The notes: generated by a model from the letters alone, not told the origin. Numbered from the stretch's first letter, positions 1-9,962 are shown. The stretch: DNA of 64,000 nt from Synechococcus sp. MU1642 (GCF_020514115.1 NZ_VTKZ01000008.1:1-64000), one strand, 5' to 3'. Made by a program: numbers and translations.

Positions 1-106
<106 letters not shown>

Positions 107-776
107 TAGATCATTTCCTCTTAGAAGTTTTCACTCCCTCAAAATGATTTGCGTCACCCATTACTCAGTTAAAACTGAAAACAGTTGAGGCCTCCTTTCG
201 CTGACACAAAAGGGTTCTTAAGAGTGCATCTCTAGATTTCTCTGTCAATGACTTTCCGGGATCTCAGATCCGGTTGTTGCTCCACAATCCGCACACCGAC
301 AACAAGAGAGTTCGTGAAAACTCTCCCGTTGCAGCGAATTGCTTCAGCGCAACGAAATTTTTTGACGGGACCTCACACCTTCATCGCTCTTTCATTCGGC
401 TCTTCACCTCACCTCTCGGTTTGGCTCAGAACCAAACGCGATGAAAGCGTCAGTTCCTAAACTTTTCAATTGTCCAGGTGCGACCAAACTTTTCTTCACT
501 CCCTCTCAGGAGATCGGTTGGTTGGTCATCGCGGCCTCTCGTGACCGCTTGAAGAACTTACAACACCGTGGGATCGCTCCCTCTTGGTCTCGTAAGTCGC
601 CTCAGACACATCAAGGCTTTCGCCTCAAGCGCTTCGGCTTGCGCAACAGCCTCTCGGCTCCCGCGCAAGACAAAACCATAACACCACCACCTTCTGGGGT
701 GCAATAGGCACGACACAAGAAGATCTGAAGGGTTGCTTCCACTGGCGAAATCCATTGCCAGAACTAGGTTTCAGTT
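107..776. other. rRNA operon leader and upstream region, no clear gene
   Basis: This stretch of about 670 bases lies between the 16S 5' end and the invertase ribosome binding site. Only short overlapping reading frames occur and none resembles a known protein. On the minus strand it should hold the promoter and leader of the rRNA operon. The inverted arms GAGAGTTTTCACGAACTCTC near 308 to 327 (both strands) are the clearest structured piece. Confidence 0.6.
216..248 (-). promoter_or_regulatory. possible rRNA operon promoter
   Basis: On the minus strand a perfect TTGACA box (248 to 243) is followed after about 17 to 19 bases by a weak -10-like element around TCTTAA. It lies about 110 bases upstream of the 16S 5' end, where an rrn promoter is expected. 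The -10 match is poor, so this is only a candidate. Confidence 0.35.
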
Positions 777-789
777 GGAGGTCACCGCG

Positions 790-2247
790 ATGCCAACGCG
801 CTTCACCGAACAAAGCCAGCGTTTCCGCCCCAACTCAAATGAAGAGCAGGTGCTGCAAAAAGCACGGGAACACTTCGAAGCCACGCTGATTGGCGTGCAG
901 GGGGAACTCGCCGGCAGCGTTGCCGCGATGGAACATCGCCGCGCTGACGACGCCCTCAACTACGGCGAGATCTTCCTCCGGGACAACGTTCCCGTGATGA
1001 TTTACCTGATGCTGCAAGGACGCTTCGCAATCGTGAAGCAGTTTTTGAGCGTCAGCCTTCAGCTCCAAAGCACCAACGTTCAAACCCGCGGTGTCTTCCC
1101 CACCAGCTTTGTGGAGGAAGAAGGCCAGCTGGTTGCGGACTACGGCCAACGCTCGATTGGTCGCATCACCTCAGTGGATGCAAGCCTCTGGTGGCCGATT
1201 CTCTGCTGGATCTACGTCAAACGCAGTGGGGACACCGACTTCGGTCGAAGTCCTGAAGTGCAACGCGGTTTACAACTGCTGCTCGACCTGGTTCTTCACC
1301 CCAGCTTCGAAGGCACACCGGTGCTTTTCGTTCCCGACTGCGCCTTCATGATTGACCGTCCCATGGACGTATGGGGCGCGCCATTGGAGGTGGAAGTGCT
1401 GCTCTTCGCAGCGCTTCGCAGTTGTGTTGGGCTGATGGAACTCTGCCAACGCCACGAGAACAGCGTTCTTCTGGGAGAACGCCTGCGCCTGAGCCGGCAG
1501 TGGACCCATGACTTACGGCAGTTCTTGCTGAAGCACTACTGGGTGACCAGTAAAACGATGCAAGTGCTTCGGCGACGACCAACGGAGCAATACGGCGAAA
1601 ACCAGCACCACAACGAATTCAATGTTCAACCACAGGTCATCCCTGACTGGTTGCAGGACTGGCTGGAAAACCGTGGCGGTTACATGATCGGGAACATGCG
1701 CACCGGACGGCCGGATTTTCGCTTCTACTCCTTAGGAAATTCCCTGGCATCCCTGTTCGGGTTGCTGACAGCGCCACAACAACGTGCCCTGTTCCGACTG
1801 GTGCTGCACAACCGTGATCACCTCATGGCCCAGATGCCGATGCGGATCTGTCATCCACCGATGGAGGGCGTGGAGTGGGAAAACAAAACGGGCTCCGACC
1901 CCAAAAACTGGCCCTGGAGTTATCACAACGGAGGCCACTGGCCGAGCCTGCTCTGGTTTTTTGGAGCGTCCATCCTTCTGCACGAACGGCTGAATCCCCA
2001 GGCCGACGTGTTGCTGATGGGAGAAATGAAAACGCTGATGGACGAGTGCTATTGGAGCCATCTCAACCAGCTCCCACGTCAGCAATGGGCTGAATATTTC
2101 GACGGCCCCACGGGTACCTGGGTTGGACAGCAGTCACGCACGTATCAAACCTGGACCATCGTTGGTTTTCTACTGATGCACCACTTTCTCCATGTCAACC
2201 CAGACGACGTGCTGATGCTCAACCTCGACGAATCGATGGGTCACTGA
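790..2247 (+). CDS. Alkaline/neutral invertase (GH100)
   Basis: Cytosolic sucrose hydrolase, splitting sucrose into glucose and fructose. The 485-residue product has the (alpha/alpha)6 glycosidase features of plant and cyanobacterial neutral invertases, including the tryptophan-rich segment WENKTGSDPKNWPWSYHNGG near the middle and a DNVPVMIYLML segment near the N terminus. The start at 790 is chosen because GGAGG lies 8 bases upstream (777 to 781); an in-frame upstream ATG at 733 lacks such a site. In marine Synechococcus it would act in turnover of sucrose as compatible solute, which is inferred from the family. Confidence 0.9.
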   Translation: MPTRFTEQSQRFRPNSNEEQVLQKAREHFEATLIGVQGELAGSVAAMEHRRADDALNYGEIFLRDNVPVMIYLMLQGRFAIVKQFLSVSLQLQSTNVQTRGVFPTSFVEEEGQLVADYGQRSIGRITSVDASLWWPILCWIYVKRSGDTDFGRSPEVQRGLQLLLDLVLHPSFEGTPVLFVPDCAFMIDRPMDVWGAPLEVEVLLFAALRSCVGLMELCQRHENSVLLGERLRLSRQWTHDLRQFLLKHYWVTSKTMQVLRRRPTEQYGENQHHNEFNVQPQVIPDWLQDWLENRGGYMIGNMRTGRPDFRFYSLGNSLASLFGLLTAPQQRALFRLVLHNRDHLMAQMPMRICHPPMEGVEWENKTGSDPKNWPWSYHNGGHWPSLLWFFGASILLHERLNPQADVLLMGEMKTLMDECYWSHLNQLPRQQWAEYFDGPTGTWVGQQSRTYQTWTIVGFLLMHHFLHVNPDDVLMLNLDESMGH

Positions 2248-2269
2248 AGAACCACGGGAGCCATCTCAC

Positions 2270-2297
2270 AAAAAAACCCCGGCTCAGAAAGCCGAGG
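2270..2297 (-). terminator. Terminator after petD
   Basis: On the minus strand CCTCGGCT TTCTG AGCCGGGG, with one mismatch, forms a stem followed by seven T. It lies just after the petD stop. Confidence 0.75.
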
Positions 2298-2323
2298 TAC
2301 ATCGACTGAATTCGAGCGAATGA

Positions 2324-2806
2324 TCAGAACAGACCGAGGGTGAGGGACTTGTCGATCGGAAGTGCAGCACCGATGCCGAGATAGATGGTGACCAGGGTTC
2401 CGGTCAGGAACACTGTCATCGCAACGGGACGACGGAAAGGATTCTGGAACTTGTTGAAACTCTCGATGAAAGGAACAAGCATCAGACCCAGGGGAACAAG
2501 GGTTTGCAGAGCAATGCCCAGAAGCTTGTTTGGAACAACCCGCAGGATCTGAAAGACGGGATAGAGGTACCACTCAGGAAGAATTTCCAAAGGGGTTGCG
2601 AAGGGATCAGCCTTGTCGGCGAGCATCGCTGGATCCAGTACGGCCAGACCAACCACACAGGCGATGGTGCCGAGGATCACCACCGGGAAGATGTAGAGGA
2701 GGTCGTTCGGCCAAGCGGGCTCTCCGTAATAGTTGTGACCCATACCATTAGCGAGCTTGGCACGCATCTTGGGATCGGAGAGGTCAGGCTTCTTGAGAAT
2801 GTGCAT
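2324..2806 (-). CDS. petD: Cytochrome b6f complex subunit IV
   Basis: Thylakoid membrane subunit of the cytochrome b6f complex, which passes electrons from plastoquinol to plastocyanin. The 160-residue protein begins [19 protein letters not shown] and has the family's usual length and three membrane segments. The quinol-binding PEWY motif is visible ([11 protein letters not shown]). It lies 38 bases downstream of petB on the minus strand, the usual petBD operon, and ends at a terminator. Confidence 0.97.
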   Translation of the reverse strand: MHILKKPDLSDPKMRAKLANGMGHNYYGEPAWPNDLLYIFPVVILGTIACVVGLAVLDPAMLADKADPFATPLEILPEWYLYPVFQILRVVPNKLLGIALQTLVPLGLMLVPFIESFNKFQNPFRRPVAMTVFLTGTLVTIYLGIGAALPIDKSLTLGLF

Positions 2807-2844
2807 CAGTTAGTCCAGATGTGAGGGAACAGTAGGAACGCAGA

Positions 2845-3501
2845 TCACAAGGGGCCAGAAATGCCCTGCTTCCGGATCATCAGGAAGTGCATGAGCATGA
2901 ACACCGCTAGCAACCAGGGCATGACAAAAGTGTGCAGGCTGTAGAAGCGAGTAAGGGTGGCCTGACCAACGCTTTCGCCACCACGAAGCAGTTCGACCAT
3001 GAAGTCACCAACCACAGGGATGGCTGCAGGGACACCGGAAACAATCTTCACGGCCCAATAACCAACCTGGTCCCAGGGCAGGGAATAACCGGTAACACCA
3101 AATGACACCGTGATCACCGCCATAGTCACACCAGTGACCCAAGTGAGTTCACGGGGACGCTTGAAACCGCCGGTGAGGTACACACGGAACACGTGGAGGA
3201 TGAGCATCAGCACCATCATTGACGCACTCCAGCGATGCACGGAGCGAATCAACCAACCAAAGCTGACGTCAGTCATCAAATACTCGACCGACTTGTAAGC
3301 CTCAGCGACGGTGGGCTTGTAATAGAAGGTCATCGCAAACCCAGTCGCGAACTGGATCAGGAAGCACACCAACGTGATGCCCCCCAGGCAATAGAAAATA
3401 TTGACGTGGGGAGGCACGTACTTGGAACCAATGTCGTCAGCGATGTCCTGGATTTCCAGGCGTTCCTGGAACCAGTCGTAAACCGGTGATGAGTTCGCCA
3501 T
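2845..3501 (-). CDS. petB: Cytochrome b6
   Basis: Heme-bearing core subunit of cytochrome b6f in the thylakoid membrane. The product is 218 residues, the standard length, starting [18 protein letters not shown]. Four hydrophobic helices, the [24 protein letters not shown] heme segment (read in parts) and the SLHTFVMPW segment are present. I place the start at 3501, two codons inside the longest frame, because [11 protein letters not shown] is the normal N terminus. It is the first gene of the petBD pair and divergent from the ctp gene. Confidence 0.97.
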   Translation of the reverse strand: MANSSPVYDWFQERLEIQDIADDIGSKYVPPHVNIFYCLGGITLVCFLIQFATGFAMTFYYKPTVAEAYKSVEYLMTDVSFGWLIRSVHRWSASMMVLMLILHVFRVYLTGGFKRPRELTWVTGVTMAVITVSFGVTGYSLPWDQVGYWAVKIVSGVPAAIPVVGDFMVELLRGGESVGQATLTRFYSLHTFVMPWLLAVFMLMHFLMIRKQGISGPL

Positions 3502-3568
3502 GCACAAGCGGGCTCGAGTTGCGAAAGTCTACTGAGCACGCTTCTGCCACCGAGGCGAACCCACCGCG

Positions 3569-4846
3569 ATGTATCCAACTGTTAACTATCTTTCAGACTG
3601 GCTGCGGCGCAAGGGGTGTCGAACGATCCGCCGACTGATCGCAGCTGTTCTTTGCTGCTTTTTGGTGCTGGGCACTGCCTGCACAGCCGTTGCACTCAGC
3701 GACACACAACAGCTCGTGGTGGACAGCTGGCGGCTTGTGAACCAGGGTTTTTGGAACACAGAGCATCTCGATGCAGTGCGTTGGAGGCGTCAACGGCAGA
3801 AGGCCATGGAACGCAGCATCGAGAGCAGTGAGGATGCTTACTCAGCCATCGAATCGATGCTGGCTCAGCTGGGCGACCCCTACACCCGGCTGCTTCGTCC
3901 AAAGGACTACATAGCACTGAAGAACAGCACCAACGGCAGCCTCAGTGGTGTGGGCTTGCAACTGGGGCCGGATGAAGGCACCAATGGCGTTGTGGTGATT
4001 TCGGCGCTCGAGGGTTCACCCGCCAGCGAGGCGGAGATCACCAGTGGAACTCAACTGCTCTCTGTTGATGGGCGGGCCGTGATGGATCTAGGACTTGAGG
4101 GAACCGTGGCAGCGCTGCGGGGAGACGTGGGATCGCAGGTTGTGCTGACGCTGGACAACGGCAGCGGAGAGAAAAACGAGCTGACCCTGGAACGCCGCAG
4201 CGTGGATCTCAGACCGGTGCGCACACGGCGCTTGCGCAGCGGCAGTCACACCCTTGGCTATCTGCGGATCACCCAGTTCAGCGAGGGAGTCCCCGAGCAG
4301 GTAAAAGAGGCACTCACAGAACTCCAGAACAAGGACATCGAAGGATTGGTGCTCGACCTTCGCAATAACTCAGGCGGTTTGGTGAGCGCTGGATTAGCGG
4401 TCGCCGACGACTTCCTTTCCGGTGACCCCATCGTTGAAACCCGCAACCGCGAGGGGATCAACGACACCATCCAGGCAAGTCTCCAGACGGTCTACGACGG
4501 ACCGATGGTCACCCTCGTGAATGGAGGGACGGCCAGTGCGAGTGAAATCCTGGCTGGAGCTCTTCAGGACAACGAGCGCGCCACCCTGCTCGGAGGCCAA
4601 ACGTTTGGGAAAGGGCTTATTCAAACGCTGACCAACCTCAGTGACGGCAGCGGCCTCGCCGTGACCGTTGCCGGGTACGTGACACCGAGTGGACGGGACA
4701 TCCAAGGGGAAGGAATCGCACCCGACCGTGGGTTGTCAGATCCGGAACCCCTGAATCCTGGCGGTGATGGTGATCGCTGGCTCTCGGAAGCCGAGCAATG
4801 GATGGAGGCCCTGCTGGAACAATCAGCTGACGACACCGAGGCATGA
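3569..4846 (+). CDS. ctpA: Carboxyl-terminal processing protease (CtpA family, S41)
   Basis: Serine/lysine peptidase of the tail-specific protease family. In cyanobacteria members cut the C-terminal tail of photosystem II protein D1 in the lumen. The 425-residue product has an N-terminal hydrophobic signal segment (about residues 20 to 43), a PDZ domain (about 100 to 185) and the catalytic core with GGTASASEILAGAL (Ser) followed by FGKGLIQT (Lys). Which Ctp paralogue it is (CtpA, B or C) cannot be settled from sequence alone. Its stop overlaps the next start by 4 bases (ATGA). Confidence 0.88.
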   Translation: MYPTVNYLSDWLRRKGCRTIRRLIAAVLCCFLVLGTACTAVALSDTQQLVVDSWRLVNQGFWNTEHLDAVRWRRQRQKAMERSIESSEDAYSAIESMLAQLGDPYTRLLRPKDYIALKNSTNGSLSGVGLQLGPDEGTNGVVVISALEGSPASEAEITSGTQLLSVDGRAVMDLGLEGTVAALRGDVGSQVVLTLDNGSGEKNELTLERRSVDLRPVRTRRLRSGSHTLGYLRITQFSEGVPEQVKEALTELQNKDIEGLVLDLRNNSGGLVSAGLAVADDFLSGDPIVETRNREGINDTIQASLQTVYDGPMVTLVNGGTASASEILAGALQDNERATLLGGQTFGKGLIQTLTNLSDGSGLAVTVAGYVTPSGRDIQGEGIAPDRGLSDPEPLNPGGDGDRWLSEAEQWMEALLEQSADDTEA

Positions 4847-6108
4847 GCCAGCGGACTTATCACGACCCCCTGCACCGAGGTATTGGTCTTGACCGCCAAG
4901 CCCCAGCTGAGGGAATGGTGATGGACTTGGTGGACACGGCGCCGTTCCAACGCCTGCGTCGCATCCGCCAACTGGGCCCGGCCTACCTCACCTTTCACAG
5001 CGCTGAATCCAGTCGATTCACCCACTCGCTGGGTGTCTTTCATCTGGCGCGTCGTGCGTTTGAGCAGATGCTGCCTTTGGCACCAAAGCTAGAGACGTAC
5101 AGAGGGCTGCTCTACGGGGCCGCTCTGCTCCATGACATAGGCCATGGCCCCCTCAGCCATACAGGCGAAGAGATGTTTGGCCTGCGCCATGAAGCGTGGT
5201 CAGCAAGGGTGATTCGGCATCACCCGCAGATCCATGCCTGTCTGGAAAGCCATTCATCCGGCACAGCTGAGGCGGTGGCGGATCTGCTGGAGCATGGACT
5301 CAGCCCTCACCCCCTGATCAAACACCTTGTCAGTAGTCAGCTGGATTGCGACCGACTGGATTACCTCCTGCGCGACAGCTACAGCACCGGAACGCGCTAC
5401 GGGCAGCTGGATCTCGACCGCATCCTGGGAGCACTGACCCTGGCCCCTGACGGGGACATGGCCATTCGTCCCAAGGGTCTGATGGCTGTCGAGCACTACC
5501 TGGTGGTCAGGAACCTCATGTACAGGAGCGTCTACAACCACCGACTGAATGTGGTGTGCAACTGGCTGCTGGAAAAACTGATCCTGACGGCTCGACAACT
5601 GGGCCCTCAGCAGGTTTGGGCTGATGAGGTGATGGCCAGCTGGCTCTGGCAACCGGACCAGATCCAATTGGAGAGCTTCCTCGCCAACGACGACCAACGC
5701 ACCGGGTACCACCTCCAGCGCTGGCAAGCCGAAGCGCCAGCTGCCCTGGCTGAACTGAGTGGGCGTTTTCTAGATCGACGCCTGCTCAAAGCAACGGCCG
5801 TCGAGCATCTTTCTCCGGCTGATCAACTGCAATTGCTCGCGACAGCCAGGCGGTTGGCCGATCGCCATGGCCACGACCCTGAACTCTGCTGCGGATTGCG
5901 TCATCAACAGCTACGCGGATACCACCCCTATCGAGGCGGCTTACGCCTCTGGGACGGGCAGCAGCTCCAAGCCCTGGAGAAAGCCTCTCCTTTGATCGCC
6001 AGTCTCGCGACCCCAGCGGCAACCTCCTGGTTGATTCACCCCCGTGACATCAGTATCGAGCTCAGGCAGGAGATGGAAGTTGAATGGCCCCGAGCAGCAG
6101 CAGCGTGA
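4843..6108 (+). CDS. HD-domain phosphohydrolase
   Basis: Predicted metal-dependent phosphohydrolase of the dGTPase-like HD superfamily. The 421-residue protein starts MSQRTYHDPLHRGIGLD. It carries the H...HD...D metal site (FTHSLGVFHLA, then LLHDIGHGPLSHTGE, and a later CDRLDYLLRDS). Relatives cleave dNTPs or nucleotide signals; the substrate here is unknown. It is translationally coupled to ctpA through an ATGA overlap. Confidence 0.85.
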   Translation: MSQRTYHDPLHRGIGLDRQAPAEGMVMDLVDTAPFQRLRRIRQLGPAYLTFHSAESSRFTHSLGVFHLARRAFEQMLPLAPKLETYRGLLYGAALLHDIGHGPLSHTGEEMFGLRHEAWSARVIRHHPQIHACLESHSSGTAEAVADLLEHGLSPHPLIKHLVSSQLDCDRLDYLLRDSYSTGTRYGQLDLDRILGALTLAPDGDMAIRPKGLMAVEHYLVVRNLMYRSVYNHRLNVVCNWLLEKLILTARQLGPQQVWADEVMASWLWQPDQIQLESFLANDDQRTGYHLQRWQAEAPAALAELSGRFLDRRLLKATAVEHLSPADQLQLLATARRLADRHGHDPELCCGLRHQQLRGYHPYRGGLRLWDGQQLQALEKASPLIASLATPAATSWLIHPRDISIELRQEMEVEWPRAAAA

Positions 6109-6115
6109 AGCAGCC

Positions 6116-6754
6116 ATGACATTGAGGCTTCCCGACCAGCGCCTTGACCACTGGAGGGATCGTTTACCTGATCTGCTGAGCAGGTGTTCCCAACCAATCG
6201 TTGATCTCGATTGCGGGGACTGGACCCTGAACTGCAACGACCTCGCGGATTTGTGCGCCGCCGTCACCGAGGCAGGCCATCAACTCGGACGAATCACCGG
6301 TCGCGTTCCCGAGACCGTCGTAAGTGCTTCAGCCCTGGGACTGGACGCAAGCAGATCCAACACGCCTTCCAACCGTGAACTCCAGCCCAATCCTGTGACG
6401 ACGCCCGCGTCTCACCTGTTATTTCACAACGGCACCCTTCGCTCCGGCGACCATCTCCAAAGCGAGCGCACCATCCTTCTCTACGGCGATGTGAATCCAG
6501 GAGCACGGATCAGTTCAACTGCTGACGTGTTGGTGTGGGGTCGCCTGCGGGGCGTGGCCCACGCCGGATGCGAGGGGTCAACAACCGCGAAAATCGTTGC
6601 TCTGCAGCTGCGGCCACTGCAACTGAGGATTGCTGAAGCTGTAGCCCGAGGCCCCGAGGATCTGCCCCAGGCGGGTTTGGCCGAACAAGCCACACTCAAG
6701 GATGGAGTGATCGCCATTGAACCCGCCGACATCCAGAGCTTTCAAAAACGCTGA
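6116..6754 (+). CDS. minC: Septum site-determining protein MinC
   Basis: Inhibitor of FtsZ assembly that, with MinD, prevents division away from midcell. The 212-residue product has a poorly conserved N-terminal region and the recognisable C-terminal right-handed beta-helix domain (TLRSGDHLQSERTILLYGDV, then ADVLVWGRLRGVAHAG). I use the ATG at 6116 because the longer upstream frame overlaps the preceding gene. It heads a minC-minD-minE operon. Confidence 0.92.
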   Translation: MTLRLPDQRLDHWRDRLPDLLSRCSQPIVDLDCGDWTLNCNDLADLCAAVTEAGHQLGRITGRVPETVVSASALGLDASRSNTPSNRELQPNPVTTPASHLLFHNGTLRSGDHLQSERTILLYGDVNPGARISSTADVLVWGRLRGVAHAGCEGSTTAKIVALQLRPLQLRIAEAVARGPEDLPQAGLAEQATLKDGVIAIEPADIQSFQKR

Positions 6755-6810
6755 CGTCGTTGTCAGAGCTAAAAGCCAGATTATTCTGGCCGCACCCAAG
6801 CAGAACCCTG

Positions 6811-7623
6811 GTGTCGACGACCCGAACCATTCTCATCTGTTCTGGCAAGGGCGGTGTCGGAAAAACAACGACCACAGCAAACCTTGGTATCGCCCTTGCC
6901 CGCCAAGGCGCCAAGACAGTGGTTCTTGACGCGGACTTCGGTCTTAGAAACCTCGATCTGCTGCTGGGCCTGGAGAACCGCATCGTCTACACAGCTCAGG
7001 AGGTGCTTGCGGAGACCTGCCGTCTTGAGCAAGCCCTGGTGAAACACAAGCAGGAGCCCAATCTGGCTTTACTCCCTGCAGGCAATCCTCGGATGCTCGA
7101 GTGGCTCAAGCCCAAGGACATGCAGGCCATCGTTGCTCTGCTGGAACGCCAGTTCGATTACGTGTTGATCGACTGCCCTGCAGGCATCGAAGACGGATTC
7201 AAAAATGCCGCGGCCGCAGCCCGAGAAGCCGTGGTGATCACCACCCCGGAAGTGGCCGCCGTGCGGGACGCTGATCGGGTGATCGGGCTTCTGAACACCC
7301 AGGGCGTGCAACCGGTGCAGCTTGTGCTCAACAGGGTGCGCCCGAAGATGATGTCGAACCAGGAAATGCTTTCGGTGGACGATGTCACCGACATCCTGGC
7401 GTTACCTCTTCTGGGGCTTGTTTTTGAAGACGAACAAGTGATCGTGAGCACCAACCGCGGTGAACCCTTGACCCTGAGTGATTCGTCTTCGCCAGCGGCC
7501 CAGGCCTACGGCAACATCGCTCAACGGCTTCAGGGGGAAGATGTTCCTCTGATGGACCCCTCCCAGGCCCGCCGCGGCCTCCGCGCCAAGATGCGCAAGC
7601 TGATGCAAACCCGGATTTTCTGA
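6811..7623 (+). CDS. minD: Septum site-determining ATPase MinD
   Basis: Membrane-associated ParA-family ATPase that recruits MinC. The deviant Walker A motif is clear ([17 protein letters not shown]), as are [17 protein letters not shown] and the C-terminal amphipathic helix ([17 protein letters not shown]). I choose the GTG at 6811, giving 270 residues and the family-typical start [19 protein letters not shown] at 6760 would add 17 residues with no family counterpart. minE follows after 4 bases. Confidence 0.95.
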   Translation: MSTTRTILICSGKGGVGKTTTTANLGIALARQGAKTVVLDADFGLRNLDLLLGLENRIVYTAQEVLAETCRLEQALVKHKQEPNLALLPAGNPRMLEWLKPKDMQAIVALLERQFDYVLIDCPAGIEDGFKNAAAAAREAVVITTPEVAAVRDADRVIGLLNTQGVQPVQLVLNRVRPKMMSNQEMLSVDDVTDILALPLLGLVFEDEQVIVSTNRGEPLTLSDSSSPAAQAYGNIAQRLQGEDVPLMDPSQARRGLRAKMRKLMQTRIF

Positions 7624-7627
7624 GGCG

Positions 7628-7936
7628 ATGACAGTCAAGGAATTCATCGACAAACTCCTGCGCCGTCAGCCCGCCAGTGCAGAAACAGCAAAAGAGCGGC
7701 TCCAGTTGGTGCTGGCCCACGATCGCAGCGACCTCAATCCTGAGCTGCTCGAACAAATGCGCCGCGAGATCCTCGAAGTGGTGGCCCGCTACGTGGAAAT
7801 CGACCTCGCAGAAGGTGATGTGAGCCTCGAGACGGAAGACCGCGTCACCGCCCTGGTGGCCAACCTGCCGATCCGGCGCCCGATCGCCCAACCAGCGAAG
7901 GTGGAAACCTCTGAGCAGCAACCTGCTCAAGCTTGA
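7628..7936 (+). CDS. minE: Cell division topological specificity factor MinE
   Basis: MinD-ATPase activator that drives Min oscillation. The 102-residue protein contains the MinD-binding helix region ([20 protein letters not shown]) and the conserved segment [16 protein letters not shown]. It is the third gene of minCDE. Its stop overlaps the TTG start of the next gene (TTGA). Confidence 0.95.
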   Translation: MTVKEFIDKLLRRQPASAETAKERLQLVLAHDRSDLNPELLEQMRREILEVVARYVEIDLAEGDVSLETEDRVTALVANLPIRRPIAQPAKVETSEQQPAQA

Positions 7937-8187
7937 AACCTCGGATCCTGAATCTCCTCACCAACGCTGAACAGCGGGTTGTGCTGTTGTTGCTGGAAGG
8001 CCTCAACAACCGAACCATTGCCCAGCGATTGGTGATCAGTCATCACACCTTTCAGTGTCATATCAGCAGGGCACTCCGTAAGAGCGGTTGTCACAATCGA
8101 CTCGAGCTGGTGCTTGGGCTTATCAAGGATGGAGACCCTGCATTGAATCGCCAGGCAGCCGGTACGATGCAGCCCATGCCGGCTTAG
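7933..8187 (+). CDS. Small LuxR-type helix-turn-helix protein
   Basis: Short 84-residue DNA-binding protein made almost only of a LuxR/GerE HTH ([20 protein letters not shown], then [20 protein letters not shown]). There is no receiver or sensor domain. It starts with TTG overlapping the minE stop, so it is probably translated as the fourth gene of the min operon. Its stop codon lies inside the 5' end of tRNA-Thr. The target is unknown. Confidence 0.7.
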   Translation: MKPRILNLLTNAEQRVVLLLLEGLNNRTIAQRLVISHHTFQCHISRALRKSGCHNRLELVLGLIKDGDPALNRQAAGTMQPMPA

Positions 8188-8249
8188 CTCAGCGGTAGAG
8201 CAGCGCTTTTGTAAAGCGAAGGCCATCGGTTCAAATCCGTTAGCCGGCT
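8178..8249 (+). tRNA. tRNA-Thr (UGU)
   Basis: Seventy-two bases fold as a tRNA. GCCGGCT pairs with AGCCGGC in the acceptor arm. The anticodon loop TTTGTAA gives anticodon TGT, and the T arm contains GGTTCAAATCC. CCA is not encoded. The upstream HTH gene ends 10 bases inside it. Confidence 0.95.
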
Positions 8250-8258
8250 TGATCTGGA

Positions 8259-8432
8259 TCAGGACGACGGACTGCGGTCTGATTCGCCCGCCAACAACCA
8301 AATGAAGAACAACCCCAACAGCCAGGGGAGAAGATTCAATTGAAGCGTCCAGGTGAAGACAGCTTCCAGGGGCTCCAGCACCCAATGAACCAAGGTCATC
8401 ACCAGCAGGCAGAGCCCAACAAGCGAGATCAC
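8259..8432 (-). CDS. Small membrane protein downstream of tsaC
   Basis: A 57-residue reading frame with a GTG start that overlaps the tsaC/sua5 stop as GTGA. It encodes two hydrophobic segments (ISLVGLCLLVMTLVHWVLEP and LNLLPWLLGLFFIWLLAG) with a short polar tail. Coupling to tsaC and the clear membrane pattern support it. I recognise no family and assign no function. Confidence 0.6.
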   Translation of the reverse strand: MISLVGLCLLVMTLVHWVLEPLEAVFTWTLQLNLLPWLLGLFFIWLLAGESDRSPSS

Positions 8433-9043
8433 TCGAGCACCTCAACCCCTCTAGGAATCACAGCACCACGTCGCACCATGCGCCAGCTTCCGTCCTCGAC
8501 CCAGACCAACACCGTGCTGGCCTGGCCCGAGGGTTGAGGCCAGGGCTGCGGACCCAGCTGAGCGACATCAGGGAAAATCAATGCCGCTTCTGCTGCGGTC
8601 ATGCTGGCGGGTTCTCCGGAACGATTGGCACTGGTCGTGGCCAATGGCCCGCTGATCTGAAGCAGAGCGCGGGTCTGCTCACAGGCCGGAATGCGGCAGC
8701 CCAGCGTTGTGCCACCTGGATTGAGATACCGTCCAGCTCCGCCATCACGGGCAGGCACCACCAGGGTGAGCGCTCCAGGCCAATTGCGCTCAGCCAAGGC
8801 TTCAACCTCCCGATGGCACGGAACCTCAACCTCGTGAAGCAAGTCGTTCACTGAAGCCCCCATCAAAATGAGGGGCTTGTCCGCCGGTCGGCATTTCAGG
8901 CGCCAAAGGGTCTGGGCTTGATCGGGAAGCACCGCCAGTCCCGGCAGGGTGTCGGTGGGAATGATGGCGGCTTCGCCGGCACGAAGCCGCAAAGCCAGAT
9001 CGGTGGCGGCCAAAACCGGCACGGGCATGAATCCTTCCTTCAT
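8429..9043 (-). CDS. L-threonylcarbamoyladenylate synthase (TsaC/Sua5/YrdC family)
   Basis: Makes the threonylcarbamoyl-AMP intermediate used for t6A modification of tRNAs that read ANN codons. The 204-residue YrdC domain shows IIPTDTLPGLAV, KCRPADKPLILM and PLATTSANRSGEPA. The start at 9043 (MKEGFMPVPV) is preferred over a longer frame that runs deep into prmC. It still overlaps the prmC 3' region only slightly or not at all, and the two genes read as one leftward operon. Confidence 0.88.
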   Translation of the reverse strand: MKEGFMPVPVLAATDLALRLRAGEAAIIPTDTLPGLAVLPDQAQTLWRLKCRPADKPLILMGASVNDLLHEVEVPCHREVEALAERNWPGALTLVVPARDGGAGRYLNPGGTTLGCRIPACEQTRALLQISGPLATTSANRSGEPASMTAAEAALIFPDVAQLGPQPWPQPSGQASTVLVWVEDGSWRMVRRGAVIPRGVEVLE

Positions 9044-9056
9044 CGCAAGGGTTGCA

Positions 9057-9962
9057 TCAGCTTGATGCGGCAGGTTTACGAGCAAGCGCAAAGCGAAGGG
9101 TCCCCTCAAGATCAGCGACCGCGCTGACGTCCACCAAGCCGGCATCCCGCAGCAGCCGGGTCACCTGAGCGCTCTGGTCGTGATGGTGTTCGAGCAAAAG
9201 CCAGCCACCCGGCGACAGCCCCGTTGGCGCTCCATTAACCACGGCGCGGATGGCATCCAAGCCATCCGCCCCCCCAAGCAACGCCATATGAGGTTCGTGG
9301 TCACGAACCACAGCCTCAAGGCCGTCAACAACAGCACCGGGGATGTACGGAGGATTGCTAACCACAAGATCCAAGCCCCCCCACCATCGTTTGAGGGGGA
9401 TCCACCACGAACCGAGGAGCAGCGAACAGTTGTGATGCGGGGCGCAACGCTCAAGATTGCGTTCTGCCAAACGCAAGGCATCGGGACTGAGGTCGACGCC
9501 ATACCCCGGTGACGTCGGCCAGGCGCGGGCCAAAGCCACAGCGATGGCCCCAGAGCCGATGCCGAGGTCAGCCCAACGGGCGGGGGGGGTGGAGTTGAAC
9601 TGGCCCAGGGCCAGATCCACCAGCACTTCCGTCTCCTGTCGGGGAATCAATGCGGCAGGCGAAGACTCAAGCAATAAATCCCGCCAGGGACAGAGCCCCA
9701 CCAGGTGCTGCAGGGGAACATTCCCGTGAAGGTGGCGCTCCCACAAGTGAGAAAGCGCCTCAAGGGACTGCTCCAGGGCAACGGTGCGCGTGGGGTCAAG
9801 CAATAGTCGTTGCAGGCTGGTCCAACGAACGCCACCGGCCAGATCAAGCAACCAATCGAGATCAGCCGCGGTGCCACCCCGGGCAAGTTGTTGGCGCCGC
9901 CACTGCAACACATCAGTGCCGGCAAGGGTTTTGGAGTCTGTCAAGGCCGAGGCTTGCGCCAA
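9057..9962 (-). CDS. prmC: Release factor glutamine methyltransferase PrmC
   Basis: SAM-dependent methyltransferase that modifies the GGQ glutamine of peptide chain release factors. The 301-residue protein has the SAM motif DLGIGSGAIAVALA and the diagnostic NPPY motif (LVVSNPPYIPG). The start is a TTG at 9962, which lies within the end of the dprA relic. It sits directly upstream of tsaC on the minus strand. Confidence 0.93.
   Translation of the reverse strand: MAQASALTDSKTLAGTDVLQWRRQQLARGGTAADLDWLLDLAGGVRWTSLQRLLLDPTRTVALEQSLEALSHLWERHLHGNVPLQHLVGLCPWRDLLLESSPAALIPRQETEVLVDLALGQFNSTPPARWADLGIGSGAIAVALARAWPTSPGYGVDLSPDALRLAERNLERCAPHHNCSLLLGSWWIPLKRWWGGLDLVVSNPPYIPGAVVDGLEAVVRDHEPHMALLGGADGLDAIRAVVNGAPTGLSPGGWLLLEHHHDQSAQVTRLLRDAGLVDVSAVADLEGTLRFALARKPAASS

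Noticed and set aside
248-813. Several short open frames in the rRNA upstream region
   Set aside because: They overlap on both strands, match no family, and lie in the rRNA leader. They are likely noise.
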